Source: Pedobacter nyackensis
Lineage (GTDB): Bacteria > Bacteroidota > Bacteroidia > Sphingobacteriales > Sphingobacteriaceae
DNA length: 64,000 bases
Assembly: GCF_900176505.1 (NCBI RefSeq)
Contig: NZ_FWYB01000003.1
Span: 186,001-250,000, forward strand
Direction of reading: 5' to 3'
Each line of letters starts with the position of its first letter. Within the stretch, counting starts at the first letter, position 1. The notes under the pieces were generated by a model. It was not told where the DNA came from and made no database searches. It saw nothing but the letters and a program-made list of their open reading frames with translations. The translations under genes were made by a program, and so were the position numbers. Positions 47,701 to 55,344 of the stretch are shown one piece after another.

Positions 47701-48501
47701 CCACCATCAATTTCAGGTGCGGCCAATCCATTGTGTTCGGGTAGTACTACGGTGTTAACAGTAAACAACCCGGATGCTACACTTAAATATGCCTGGTTTA
47801 CCAATTCGGCAGGAGGAACTGCATTGGCCGAAGGAAATACATTTAATGTTCCGGTATTGAATGCTACCGCCACTTACTATGTAGGTAGTATCAATGCGCA
47901 GACGAATTGTCCAAGTAGTACACGTACAGCAGTTACCGTTAATGTATTAACCAAGCTTAATGCACCGGTTGTTGTCGTTCAGTCAACTACTGCAACAAGT
48001 GTCACTTTTGCATGGAGTGCAATAACAGGAGCAACCGCTTATGAAGTTTCATTAGATGGCGGCTTAACCTGGATCTTACCGAGCGGCGGTGCTGCCGGAA
48101 CAACGCACCTGATAAGTGGCTTACAGCCAAATCAGAAGGTGAACATCAGGGTTAGAGCTAAAGGCCAATTGGATTGCCAGTTGAGTGATGCTACCACCTT
48201 TAATGGCGGAAGCGAAAATCCATTAGGTAATGCAGTCTTTGTTCCAAATACGTTTACACCAAATAATGATGGTAAAAATGATGTGTTGTACGTATACGGC
48301 AATAGCATTGCTAAAATGAAGTTCGGCATATATAACCAATGGGGGCAGTTCATTTACGAATCGGTAAATGTTCAAAACGGTTGGGATGGTACACATAAAG
48401 GACAAGCGCAGCCAAACGGAGTCTATGTGTATTTACTGGATCTTGAATTTAGTGATGGAACAAAAGAAATTAAAAAAGGAACAATAACGATTTTGAGGTA
48501 A
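38758..48501 (+). CDS. Giant repeat-rich T9SS surface protein (type B sorting domain)
   Basis: About 3247 residues. The start at 38758 gives a signal peptide (MKRTSTLSSSFNFLLIFLGLTCITFFSLNTYGQ); an ATG 16 codons upstream would spoil it. Layout by position: an N-terminal beta region; a ~150-residue module copied four times (39445-39925, 42040-42480, 43305-43755, 44577-45030); five Ig-like He_PIG repeats (40205-41525, e.g. LPPGLSFDPSTRAITGLPSQ); Ig-like domains with TCYYVE-type TTYYV endings; six tandem ~90-residue repeats (45574-47165); a fibronectin-III-like domain (48000-48200); and a C-terminal gliding-type domain, NTFTPNNDGKNDVLYVYG ... PNGVYVYLL (48240-48501). The last is the type B signal for T9SS export, so the protein is expected at the cell surface or released. 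SprF and PorE-like genes follow directly. Confidence 0.93.
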   Translation: MKRTSTLSSSFNFLLIFLGLTCITFFSLNTYGQTKNYLTVTPSTGIARYTTVLGIGSENPDVSSTGAGQVDAPGNAAANPSVAAATLKANYFSVLLASFEGEAYIQLKNAGQLTAGTTTYIPFDLPTNNGVNLDLLGVVGDLTGLLSSKVVRIDAYNNADASNDGTKVVDANVTATAVKDVAGRNYFAVTSTVPYNSVRIRLRVRNNLLSLSLGSTINMNVYTAFTTASDNCGSPLFTSVEQSGLNVSLTSLVTNPDRAIDNNLNTFSQIQAGLVGLGTSVSQTIIMNGLSEIGDVAKVTFSRPGSVLTLDLLKTITLRAYNGNNPVGQAVPLNTLLNLDLLGVFSDNTAVPVFFTPSGIFDRIKISIDNTLAVGGNILTGGINIHEVQRTVARPTFTGITGNALTLCGGTELSLMPQSPNAGYTYNFYKKIGVNGPRTLVSGVTGNNLKESGLAAGNYVYYVAAVETGCVAESDLDSVRVTVNPTVVFTTTILSNGMVGEAYTKQIDPATGGVPGYTYALAVGSQLPAGLNISSSGLISGVPSAAGTFTFSVVAKDAAGCTAMANYTLTIAAVLSFPVATLPNGMVGKTYPSTALPSPTGGTTPYTFTAVNAPPGLSLDPATGVFTGTPITAGTYTFPVTVTDADGNTVTTNFTIVVRDVLALTPANLSDGVNGVNYPSQIIPPATGGSGVYTYAVAPNNLPPGLSFDPSTRAITGLPSQSGTFTFPVNVTDSEGNTASLAYTITIKDPLVLGAASLPDGTVNVVYPTQTLPTATGGTGPYTYVGANTPPGLTFDPGTNQISGKPTQSGSFNTTVTVTDATGATVTQNYHINIQGLLVLPGATLANGTVGTPYPTQTLPGVSAGGTSPYTYSVPVLPSGLSFNPATREITGTPTTGGTFTITQTAMDANGITTSTDYTIVIGVADPVVANATICEGSSSPLSVTNVQAGVTYKWYASSGSTSIFTGTVFQTPTLTSTTTYYVQASSGTAISNRVEVKANVNPAPVAAAIITNNQIINDGQTTVLQASATAGNTISWYAAETGGAPLASGSSFTTPILNATTTYYVETQSAEGCVSTTRTAVVVTVVTGSSNPNCNAANRQETGTSGVLCLLCSVQGAGNSTDADPNNFTRITLSVGVGATGYQRLIFQNTGLATDSIRLDLETPTGLLDLNVLNGVTITVLKGTSVVSTYNLNSSLVDLKLQSGNRFKATFVAGGEYDRVEVRFGAVVAALSSLDIYGAEVINPNPTLTAGSQTICSGSTATLAATPNGSTSLAWYSAATGGSLLSSTNTYTTPALTATTTYYIEISKAGCANPERLPVVVTVTPALITPVITGTGTVCAGVPAVLSVTTPQADVTYNWYTAANGGTLLFTGTEFRTPVVNSDITYYVESVNGNCSSSVRTPAALTVSPAPALPQVSASATTINPGQTAILNASSTDNSNVPGVAPVVTFNWYTTATATTPVFTGPTYVTPPLLVNTTYYVEAKSIATGCVSAGRAQIAITVNNGGNPNPVPCEAPTTETNGVTGVALLSGVFNPQLAIDNDTQTGSSLVMTVGALGASVFQSVEFPTLSNVGDTVKLLLSAPGKLLSLGLFSSIKLNTFNGAANNNDEVTVSDPLLVSVELLNGNSQALVSFVPTAQFDKVRLTLNGGLVGALNTIDLNYVQRVMVAPKVASSTVTACAPNTIPLEVVSPIAGITYKWYNAAGTSIGQGVSITSPALTATTKFYVEASSPATGCTSSRTVINVTVTPVPDAPQLLSANVVTCSGSSVVLTIANPQPGLTYVWRDGSNSVVQSLPSATYTITTVSGLATYTVTAQNGCGGASTATTATVNVGATPTPPAITPTAATINSGESAVLIATATTPGATFKWYTTDPTLGGAVEISTVANGQNGTFVTDPILNNGATPILQTYWITSTTGVCTSAAASVVVTILPPASGGGVPCEAATAEEIGTGGPLALLAGVDNRLQAVDNNVNTGSALRIPVGVGSFVYQRVIFTGVSTIGDKVRLKLVSPSKLLTLAVIPGIEVTTYNGAISNVDVMALDNPLIQLEILPGNEEAIIEFTPINVFDRVEVRLNSGLAGALTAINFNYAQRIIAAPEVVAAPATICAGTPTDLMVLNPVGSMTYNWYIDNATTPAASGPTFPIGGLAPGTHEFFVAASRNGCESPVRTKVTVTILAVPDVPVALPGNPTTACANSPAVLGVTQVQGVSYTWYDALTAGNVLATNTSVYTTPSLSPGTYTYYVGAINANGCPPLILTRTAITIVVHPSALPSDITVTGAEKAFCVGTVASLTANSAIGNAVFTWYSDAALTDALFTGPTYTPTVNQNTTYYVTVRGDNKCENTSGSGKAIVLKVNPPATAADIAVAGSSAPFCAGSTANLTASSTTVVNPIFNWYSDAALTKLEHTGLTFNPVVTAAITYYVTVSGDNRCENAAADAKMVTISINPTAKAADIIVTGAEKPFCAGSTVQLNAGSVTVINPVFTWYRNAALTDLLFTGPIYSQVVTATTTFFVTVRGANKCENVSADARAVTVTINPPATAADITVSGANKPFCEGNIAQLLATTTTVDNPVFTWYSDATLMNVVFRGQSFTPTITASTNYYVTVRGDNRCENLSNGGKIVAITVNLPASASDITVTGFNKPFCVGATANLKASSITVINPVFTWYSNAALTNAVFTGENYSPVINGPTAYYVTVRGDNRCESPAAAAQVVAITINNPATDADINVAGAALPICEGETVTLTATSAVVNPIFTWYSNQALTSPITTGATFSPSISATATYYVTVRGDNRCENLSGTGKGVTITVNPRPNVPVIASTGTTICSGDATLLTIQNPQSGVLYEWFTAVTGGSPVNTGATFTTGFLNATIDYFVQATNASNCSSATGRVKVTVNVGVRPQAPLVVSANVNTCLGSGATLSVSNAVAGVTYNWYSATNATVALGSGATFSAPATTTTTTTYYVEAVLGNCANTTRTAVIVTAGAIPTAPPSISGAANPLCSGSTTVLTVNNPDATLKYAWFTNSAGGTALAEGNTFNVPVLNATATYYVGSINAQTNCPSSTRTAVTVNVLTKLNAPVVVVQSTTATSVTFAWSAITGATAYEVSLDGGLTWILPSGGAAGTTHLISGLQPNQKVNIRVRAKGQLDCQLSDATTFNGGSENPLGNAVFVPNTFTPNNDGKNDVLYVYGNSIAKMKFGIYNQWGQFIYESVNVQNGWDGTHKGQAQPNGVYVYLLDLEFSDGTKEIKKGTITILR

Positions 48502-48535
48502 AATGTATCCGATAATAATGAAAAAAGGAACTATC

Positions 48536-49531
48536 ATGAAAACATTAATAAAAACAATAGCAATAGGAGCATTTTTAAGTTTTGGGGCTTTAAATGGCAT
48601 CGCGCAAATAGACCCTCATTTCTCTCAGTACTATGCCCATCCACTATGGTTAAACCCTGCCTTAACCGGGGTTACCGATGGAGCATATAGGGTCTCCTTA
48701 AATGCTAAGCAACAGTGGGGAACGATCTCCAACTCATTCCTAACCGGGGGCGCATCATTCGATGTGGCCCCGGTTAAAAACCTCGCCTTTGGGGCAGTTG
48801 TCATCAATCAGAATGCCGGTGATGTCAACTACAATCACTTAACCGCACTCGTTTCCGGTGCTTACCGCATCCATTTTGGAAACATCGGTTTAAACATGCT
48901 TAACTTTGGTTTGCAGGCAGGTATTTTAAACAAGAGTTTTGATGCCTCATCAGTAACATTGGGCAGTCAGTACAATCCTGTTATGGGCTATGATCCCAAT
49001 TTTGGGGGCAGCGAATCCTTCTCTTCATCCAATACTTTGGTTCCCGATGTAAACTTCGGTGTAATGTATATCGATGGTAATCCAGATCTGCGTGTAAACG
49101 TTTTTGGTGGTGCAATGGCTGCACATTTAACCAGACCAGTAGATAAATTTTTAGGTAATGATGTTCGTATACCCATCAGGTACGCAGCACATGGTGGGGC
49201 ACGTGTAAAAGTAACGAACACATTTGATGTTACGCCAAATGGCTTATATATGAAGCAAGGTACTGCCGAGGAGATATCTGCGGGTGCTTATGGTCAGCTC
49301 ATGCTCAATCTGGATACTGATTTACTTTTCGGTGTCAATTACCGGCTGGATGATGCAGCGATTGCTTTTTTCGGATTACACCTGAAGAACATGACTTTTG
49401 GCTTGAGCTATGATTTTAATACTTCAAGCTTGAACCGCGCTACCGGAAATAAAGGAGGCCTGGAGCTGTCGGTATCATTTACGGGTAGAAGAGGAATACT
49501 TGGACCCAATTTCTTTTGTCCACGATTATAG
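48536..49531 (+). CDS. PorP/SprF family T9SS outer-membrane protein (copy 1)
   Basis: A 331-residue outer-membrane beta-barrel. The chosen start gives MKTLIKTIAIGAFLSFGALNGIAQ, followed by the family hallmark IDPHFSQYYAHPLWLNPALTGV. Upstream ATGs at 48503 and 48518 are possible. PorP/SprF proteins associate with T9SS; in Flavobacterium johnsoniae SprF is needed to export the giant adhesin SprB, which has a type B sorting domain. Here the gene begins 34 bases after the giant adhesin stop, the same arrangement as sprB-sprF. It is therefore the likely export partner of that protein. Confidence 0.93.
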   Translation: MKTLIKTIAIGAFLSFGALNGIAQIDPHFSQYYAHPLWLNPALTGVTDGAYRVSLNAKQQWGTISNSFLTGGASFDVAPVKNLAFGAVVINQNAGDVNYNHLTALVSGAYRIHFGNIGLNMLNFGLQAGILNKSFDASSVTLGSQYNPVMGYDPNFGGSESFSSSNTLVPDVNFGVMYIDGNPDLRVNVFGGAMAAHLTRPVDKFLGNDVRIPIRYAAHGGARVKVTNTFDVTPNGLYMKQGTAEEISAGAYGQLMLNLDTDLLFGVNYRLDDAAIAFFGLHLKNMTFGLSYDFNTSSLNRATGNKGGLELSVSFTGRRGILGPNFFCPRL

Positions 49532-49567
49532 TTAAATAACATGAATTCATTCCCCATTAATCATATA

Positions 49568-51571
49568 ATGATGAAAACAAAGCTACTTTTTATCCTGCTT
49601 TTATTCGCTTCTGCAGCGGAGGCACAATATGTAACCGACAATAAAAGGATGGCCGACGTATATTTCCAAAATAAGGAATACTATGCTGCTGCGGAATATT
49701 ATAAAAAAGCAGTATTTAACCCTAAGGATAGCGCAGGTTTTGTAGTCCCTTTTGGTTTCGAAAATAGAATAAAGGAAGGTGGAGAAAAAAGGGAGAACTA
49801 TGAATATTGCGCCTATCAGTTAGCAGAATCTTTAAGGTTATACAAGAATTTTGGAGCTGCAGAGGGCTGGTACGAAGTCACCAAAGATTTTGTTAACCCC
49901 AAATATATTTTGAGTAATTTCTGGTATGGAGAAACATTGCGCTCTAATCAGAAGTTTAAAGAAGCCATCGCTGCGTTTAATAAATTCCTGAAGGAATATA
50001 ACCTTAATGATGCTTATACGGTGAAGGCCCGACAGGAAATCGCTTCTTGCCGATTTGCTCTTTATGAACTGAGTTATCCAAGATTGGTTAGAGTTACTAA
50101 CCTGAAAAATAGTATCAACACCAATAGTTTTGGCTCAAATTATACCCCGACAATCAAAGGCAATAATTTATACTTTAGCTCTTCAAGACCGTTGGGTAGT
50201 GATGGTAAAAAAGAGATTTTAACAGGTACGAATGCAAAAGTAGTTAAGAAGCAAACACCCTATTTAAATGCCATCTACATGACATCCGGCGACCCGCTTG
50301 ATTTAAAGACAACCGTTAGCAAAACCAGTATTGAAGGGAAAGGCAAGGAAACGGCGGCACCAGCCTTTCATCCTAATGGAAAAATCGCTTACCTGACCAG
50401 CTGGACCGCTCAGGGTAACAAAAAGATATACCAGTTAAATGCAATGCCGGGAGCTTCAACAGGTTGGTCGGAGCCTATTGAATTAGGTGGACAGGTAAAT
50501 GTAAAAGGCTTTAATACCATGCAGCCCTTTGTTACAAAAGACGGAAAGTTCCTGATTTTTTCATCCGACAGACCGGGAGGTTTGGGTAAGTATGACCTTT
50601 GGTATTCTCCAATCTATTCGGATGGTACTTTGGGGACTGCCGTAAATTTAGGTAACACCATCAATACGATTGAAGATGAGCAGGCGCCATATTACAATAC
50701 TGCAGCAAAAAAACTTTTGTACAGCAGTAATGGGAAAATAGGTATGGGGGGCTTTGACTTTTATGAAAGTGATGGCGGGTTTGGGGATTGGTCGGAACCG
50801 AAGAATATGGGACATCCCTTCAATTCTTCAAAAGACGATCTTTATTTTACGCCAACTAAGAATGATGATTCTGAAGGTTTCATCAGTTCTGATCGAGAGT
50901 CTGCTTGCTGTCTGGAGGTCTTTCACCTTAAAAAAATGCCCTTGATTATTACGGGAATCCTGTTGGATTGTAATACTTTAAAACCTTTAAAAAATGCTGT
51001 GGTTACCCTGGCTGATTCTGTGCAGCACTTTAAAGTGAATACAGACGAAATGGGGAAATATACATTTAACGTAAATTCCAACCACTATTTTAAACTGACT
51101 GCTGATAAGGATAAATACTTTAGTAAGACGCTGTCATTTAGCTATGGTCAGATGGCACAAAGGGATACCTTGTTTAGTGCTGATCTGTGCTTATTGCCTT
51201 ACGAAATAGATAAAGCAATTGTCCTTAAAGATATCTTGTATGAGTTTAATAGTGCTGATTTAACACCCGATTCAAAAGGAAAACTCGACCATTTGTACAC
51301 CATTATGGTTGATAATCCAACGATTGAAATTGAGTTAATTTCGCATACAGATAGCAAAGGAGTGGATGCTTATAACCTTGATTTATCGAACAGAAGAGCT
51401 CAATCTTGTGTTGACTATCTGGTTGAAAAGGGAATTCCTGTAAAAAGGATGACTAATAAGGGGTATGGCGAAACCAAACCAATTGCTCCGAATGAGCTGG
51501 CTAAAGGGAAGGATAATCCTGAAGGAAGAGCATTAAATAGAAGAACAGAATTTAAGGTTACCAAAAAATAA
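49568..51571 (+). CDS. PorE-like OmpA family lipoprotein-type T9SS accessory protein
   Basis: A 667-residue envelope protein. It has a signal peptide (MMKTKLLFILLLFASAAEAQ) and an N-terminal TPR-like region (YFQNKEYYAAAEYYKKAVF). A WD40-like propeller with PD40 motifs follows (YFSSSRPLGSDGKKEI, PAFHPNGKIAYLTSW, FVTKDGKFLIFSSDRPGGLGKYDLW). Next are a carboxypeptidase regulatory-like domain (LDCNTLKPLKNAVVTLADS) and a C-terminal OmpA peptidoglycan-binding domain (LISHTDSKGVDAYNLDLSNRRA). This domain order is that of PorE of Porphyromonas gingivalis, which anchors the T9SS to peptidoglycan. There is no lipobox. It follows sprF by 36 bases. Confidence 0.92.
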   Translation: MMKTKLLFILLLFASAAEAQYVTDNKRMADVYFQNKEYYAAAEYYKKAVFNPKDSAGFVVPFGFENRIKEGGEKRENYEYCAYQLAESLRLYKNFGAAEGWYEVTKDFVNPKYILSNFWYGETLRSNQKFKEAIAAFNKFLKEYNLNDAYTVKARQEIASCRFALYELSYPRLVRVTNLKNSINTNSFGSNYTPTIKGNNLYFSSSRPLGSDGKKEILTGTNAKVVKKQTPYLNAIYMTSGDPLDLKTTVSKTSIEGKGKETAAPAFHPNGKIAYLTSWTAQGNKKIYQLNAMPGASTGWSEPIELGGQVNVKGFNTMQPFVTKDGKFLIFSSDRPGGLGKYDLWYSPIYSDGTLGTAVNLGNTINTIEDEQAPYYNTAAKKLLYSSNGKIGMGGFDFYESDGGFGDWSEPKNMGHPFNSSKDDLYFTPTKNDDSEGFISSDRESACCLEVFHLKKMPLIITGILLDCNTLKPLKNAVVTLADSVQHFKVNTDEMGKYTFNVNSNHYFKLTADKDKYFSKTLSFSYGQMAQRDTLFSADLCLLPYEIDKAIVLKDILYEFNSADLTPDSKGKLDHLYTIMVDNPTIEIELISHTDSKGVDAYNLDLSNRRAQSCVDYLVEKGIPVKRMTNKGYGETKPIAPNELAKGKDNPEGRALNRRTEFKVTKK

Positions 51572-51586
51572 ATATTAATTATCTAT

Positions 51587-51640
51587 TGAAAGCCTGCATA
51601 TATTTTTGAGAATTTTTTCTTAAAAGTTATGCAGGCTTTC
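51587..51640 (+). terminator. Terminator between the PorE-like gene and the second T9SS substrate
   Basis: GAAAGCCTGCATA / TATGCAGGCTTTC, 13 pairs, with a long AT-rich loop. It suggests the downstream gene has its own promoter. No strong U-tract follows, so the confidence is moderate. Confidence 0.6.
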
Positions 51641-51726
51641 TGCTATCTGGCTCATTTTCCGTTAATTGTTAAAAATGTTTATGCTGTAATTACATTAAAT
51701 TGTAAATTGGCTTTTCATTTTTAACT

Positions 51727-54700
51727 ATGCGCTACTCTAAATACGCAATTTTTGTGTGCTTGCTCTTCAGTTTTTTAACTGGATTTTCTCAAACGGTTGT
51801 TGTAACCAATCTTGCTGATGCAGGTAGTGGTACATTAAGAGAAGCTTTAAACAATATACCTGCGGTAAGAACTACACCCTATATTATTAATTTTGATCTT
51901 CCTGGTACACCAACTAATGATGGGGATCGTACCATCAGGCTAAAAACAAAGCTTCCTTCGATTCCTTCAAATGTGATTATTGACGGAAGTTCTCAAAATT
52001 GGCCTAAACTAGGGATTTCGGGTGCGAAAGTGATCATTGAACCTGAAGATCCAAATGTCAACTTTAACTGTTTAACCATCGGTGATTTTAATGTTTCCAA
52101 TTCACAGGTAAGTGATGTAGAAATTTATGGACTATATATTAAGGATTTCGCCCGGATTACTAACCTGCAATCTGTAAATACCAACCAGGGCTCCGGGATA
52201 GTTATTGATTCAAGAGCTAATAATATAAAAATTGGTGCGCCGGGAAAAGGAAATGTAATTGGTGGAAATATCAATGGGGTCTTAATTCAAAATAATTACT
52301 ATTACAGTACGGCCACCCCATTAACTGAAATCAATATCCGCGCTAACTTTATTGGAGTTGCCTATGATGGAAGTACTGCCAAAACGAATGTTAATGGTAT
52401 TTCAGCTAATTTATACGACTGCTCTTTAAGTGTTGGAGGGGATAATGCTGACGAAGGAAACGTAATTGCTGCCAATCAGATTAATGTTAATATTACCAGA
52501 AATAATTATTCTACTTCCAATCGATTTAACATCAATGTGATTGGAAATAAAATCGGAGTAAATCATAATGGTACTGCAGATTTTAGTGGCTTGCAATTAT
52601 TTAATAGCGCTTCATCGATAGAAATTTCTGGACTAAAGGTAAATGCGACAAACACGAATCTATATGTTCGAAACAATATCATCTCCGGGAATCGAAATTT
52701 TGGGGTTTCTATAACCAATTCAGACTTTGTGCTGGCAGGAAATACCATTGGTACAGGGCTCTTGGGAACTGAATTGTTTGGTAATGGTAATGGAATAAAG
52801 ATTGAACAGGGGGCGATCGGTAAAATTGGTGGTGATACTCCCGCTGATGCGAATAGGATAGCTTACAACAATAATGGAATTGAATCCGTTTCTTCAAGAG
52901 CGATTACCATTACCCGAAACAGTATGTATTGTAATAGGAATATCAGCATCAATAAGACGCAGAATATTTCACAGCCGTACGTTCAGATTCTTGTCATCAG
53001 ACCTGATTTTCTTTCTGGGAAAGCTACAGCGAACTCTGCTGTAGAGCTTTTTTATACGAATAATTGTGAGGGAAAGTGTGAAGGTCGGACCTATTTCGCA
53101 ACTGCGACTGCAGGAGCGGATGGTAGGTGGAGCTATCCGGGCCCAATAACTGGCAAGGTGACTGCCACTGCATCACTGCTGAATCTTACCACATCGCCAT
53201 TTTCGATACCTGAAGTTCTTGATAATGAGGTGGTCCTTAAGAACGTGACCTGTATTGGGAATGGCTCTATTTCAGTTCCTGAGCCTAGAGAAGGCATAAC
53301 TTTTAAGTGGAATAAGGTGATTTTAAGCACCGGAGGTCGCGAATTTATAAGTAACGCCCAAAAGATTGAAAATCTGGGAGTAGGTACCTATGAGTTGATT
53401 ACTGATGATGGATGTAGAGAAGTTCAAAGGTTACCTTTGTTCGAAATAAAGGACCAAAAGTTAAGTAACCTTATTGTGAATTGGCCTACACCAAGCTGCG
53501 GGCAGCTAACTTTTCCCTTCTCTGCTACGGTAGATAGAGGAGAAGGTGTCATTACCTACGAATGGATTAATATGATTACCGGTCAGACTGTTTCTACCAG
53601 TAAAACTCCAACCCTACCTGAAGGAACGTACAAACTTAAATTAACTGACCAGGCCGGCTGCTCAATAGAATCAGTTGTTAAGGAAATTAAAAGACTTCCA
53701 TCTCCGATTATCAATATTGCTCAACGCCAGGTAAGTCCTGCAGCTTGCGGGGAAACGAATGGAGCGATTAAAAATATTATTGTGACTGATTTTATTGGTA
53801 CAGTTACCTACAAATGGTATGTTATGGAAATTAATCCTGCAACAGGAGGATTGGTTCAGGGAGCTTTGGTTGGACAGGATAAGGATCTGACAAATATGCC
53901 AGGAGGGACCTATATGTTGGAAGTGAAGGATCAGGGCAGTTGTCCTGCTGTCAGAATCAATTTTCCAGGTATAACTATTCCCATTACCAATTCTGTTATC
54001 ATTAACGGCGGTACCCCAAAGGGTACAACCTGTAATAGTAATAATGGCGTTATAAATAACATCTCCATTACCCAGGGAGATACTTACAGGCTAACAACTT
54101 CCACTGGTGTACTTGTAAAAAGCGGACCATGTAGTCCAGGTGTAGCATTTAATATTACTACCGGTGTTAACGGCGGTCTGGCTCCTGGTACCTATATTTT
54201 AAATGCAAGCAATTCCATCACGGGATGTACAGCTGTTGCCGTTACTTATATCATTGGTGTAACGCCAATCACCCAGTATACTGCTCAGATTGTAAATAAA
54301 ATTGATGCCTCATGTGATCGGAATAATGGATCAATTACTTTAAATTATCCTGATAATAAAAAGCCCTTAGCCGGTAGGTATTACTGGGAAAATGCTGCGG
54401 GTGATATCCTTTCCGGGACTTCAGAAAAGATCGAAAATTTAACAGATGGAACTTATACCTTGAGGATAACAGATCCTAATGGATGTATATCTGATCCTTT
54501 AGGACCTTATGAAATTAAACGCATCCCATTACTTGTAGTTGATAAAACCAGTGGATCTGTAATGGATGATGTTTGTAGCTTAGGTAGAGGTTCAATTACA
54601 GGGGTAAGAATTTCGGGTGGTTTACCATTAAGTGGCACAGGTGCCGATGCTGTGTATAAATATGCATGGAAGGACAAAGCCGGGAATATTGTAAGAACAA

Positions 54701-55326
54701 CCCTTGATTTGATTGATATCGGGGCAGGGGAGTACTACCTGGAGGTAATGGATCAAACTTCTTGTGGTGTTGATGTTAGCCAGACCTTTACCATCTCGGC
54801 ACCAGTGGTTATCCTGGGAACACCAACAGTGAATAATCTGCGCGTTTGCTATGCTACCGAAATTATGCTTCCTGTGATGGCCTATGAAGAAGGTGTTTAC
54901 CAGATGTATACATCCGAAAATGATGCATTGCCATTTATGGAGACAAAGAATGGACGCTTTATTTTCAAAGTAAGCAAAACAGGGGATTACCTCGTGCGCC
55001 GAAAACTAGGTAGCTGTTACAGTGAGTTTACGCCTGTTCACGTTGAAGTAACCAACGACAACCTTGAAATTAAAAATACGATGACGCCCAATGGCGATGG
55101 GTTAAACGATTACTGGATGGTTACCGGTTTACCGGATCATGCTGATATCAATATTAAAGTTTATACCAGAAGTGGACAATTGGTTTATGAATCTGTTGGC
55201 GCATACAACAAGCCATTCGATGGACGATTCAGAGGTAAAGACCTTCCAGCTGGGGCATACTATTACAGAATAGACTTAAGAGCAGATTGTAATCCGATAG
55301 CAGGCAGTATCACCTTGTTGAGATAG
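51727..55326 (+). CDS. Parallel beta-helix T9SS substrate with type B sorting domain
   Basis: A 1199-residue exported protein. Signal peptide MRYSKYAIFVCLLFSFLTGFSQ. The N-terminal ~400 residues form a right-handed beta-helix region (VVVTNLADAGSGTLREALN, the opening typical of such choice-of-anchor proteins, then many Asn-rich rungs such as NVIGGNINGVLIQNN). The middle holds about six SprB-like repeats ending LPEGTYKLKLTDQAGC or DGTYTLRITDPNGC, the G-T-Y-x-L-x-[IV]-x-D-x-x-x-C pattern. The C-terminus (MTPNGDGLNDYWMVTGLP ... PAGAYYYRIDL) is a type B T9SS sorting domain. Probably an adhesin or surface filament. It faces a second PorP/SprF gene 18 bases away. Confidence 0.93.
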   Translation: MRYSKYAIFVCLLFSFLTGFSQTVVVTNLADAGSGTLREALNNIPAVRTTPYIINFDLPGTPTNDGDRTIRLKTKLPSIPSNVIIDGSSQNWPKLGISGAKVIIEPEDPNVNFNCLTIGDFNVSNSQVSDVEIYGLYIKDFARITNLQSVNTNQGSGIVIDSRANNIKIGAPGKGNVIGGNINGVLIQNNYYYSTATPLTEINIRANFIGVAYDGSTAKTNVNGISANLYDCSLSVGGDNADEGNVIAANQINVNITRNNYSTSNRFNINVIGNKIGVNHNGTADFSGLQLFNSASSIEISGLKVNATNTNLYVRNNIISGNRNFGVSITNSDFVLAGNTIGTGLLGTELFGNGNGIKIEQGAIGKIGGDTPADANRIAYNNNGIESVSSRAITITRNSMYCNRNISINKTQNISQPYVQILVIRPDFLSGKATANSAVELFYTNNCEGKCEGRTYFATATAGADGRWSYPGPITGKVTATASLLNLTTSPFSIPEVLDNEVVLKNVTCIGNGSISVPEPREGITFKWNKVILSTGGREFISNAQKIENLGVGTYELITDDGCREVQRLPLFEIKDQKLSNLIVNWPTPSCGQLTFPFSATVDRGEGVITYEWINMITGQTVSTSKTPTLPEGTYKLKLTDQAGCSIESVVKEIKRLPSPIINIAQRQVSPAACGETNGAIKNIIVTDFIGTVTYKWYVMEINPATGGLVQGALVGQDKDLTNMPGGTYMLEVKDQGSCPAVRINFPGITIPITNSVIINGGTPKGTTCNSNNGVINNISITQGDTYRLTTSTGVLVKSGPCSPGVAFNITTGVNGGLAPGTYILNASNSITGCTAVAVTYIIGVTPITQYTAQIVNKIDASCDRNNGSITLNYPDNKKPLAGRYYWENAAGDILSGTSEKIENLTDGTYTLRITDPNGCISDPLGPYEIKRIPLLVVDKTSGSVMDDVCSLGRGSITGVRISGGLPLSGTGADAVYKYAWKDKAGNIVRTTLDLIDIGAGEYYLEVMDQTSCGVDVSQTFTISAPVVILGTPTVNNLRVCYATEIMLPVMAYEEGVYQMYTSENDALPFMETKNGRFIFKVSKTGDYLVRRKLGSCYSEFTPVHVEVTNDNLEIKNTMTPNGDGLNDYWMVTGLPDHADINIKVYTRSGQLVYESVGAYNKPFDGRFRGKDLPAGAYYYRIDLRADCNPIAGSITLLR

Positions 55327-55344
55327 AAACAGTAATTAAGATTT

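Noticed and set aside
41266..47873. Many antisense frames of 60-100 codons inside the giant adhesin gene
   Set aside because: They arise from the Thr/Ala/Val-rich repeat codons read backwards and repeat with the same period as the domains.
39000..48500. Giant adhesin as a non-ribosomal or polyketide megasynthase because of its size
   Set aside because: No adenylation, ketosynthase or carrier motifs; the content is Ig-like repeats, a signal peptide and a type B sorting domain.
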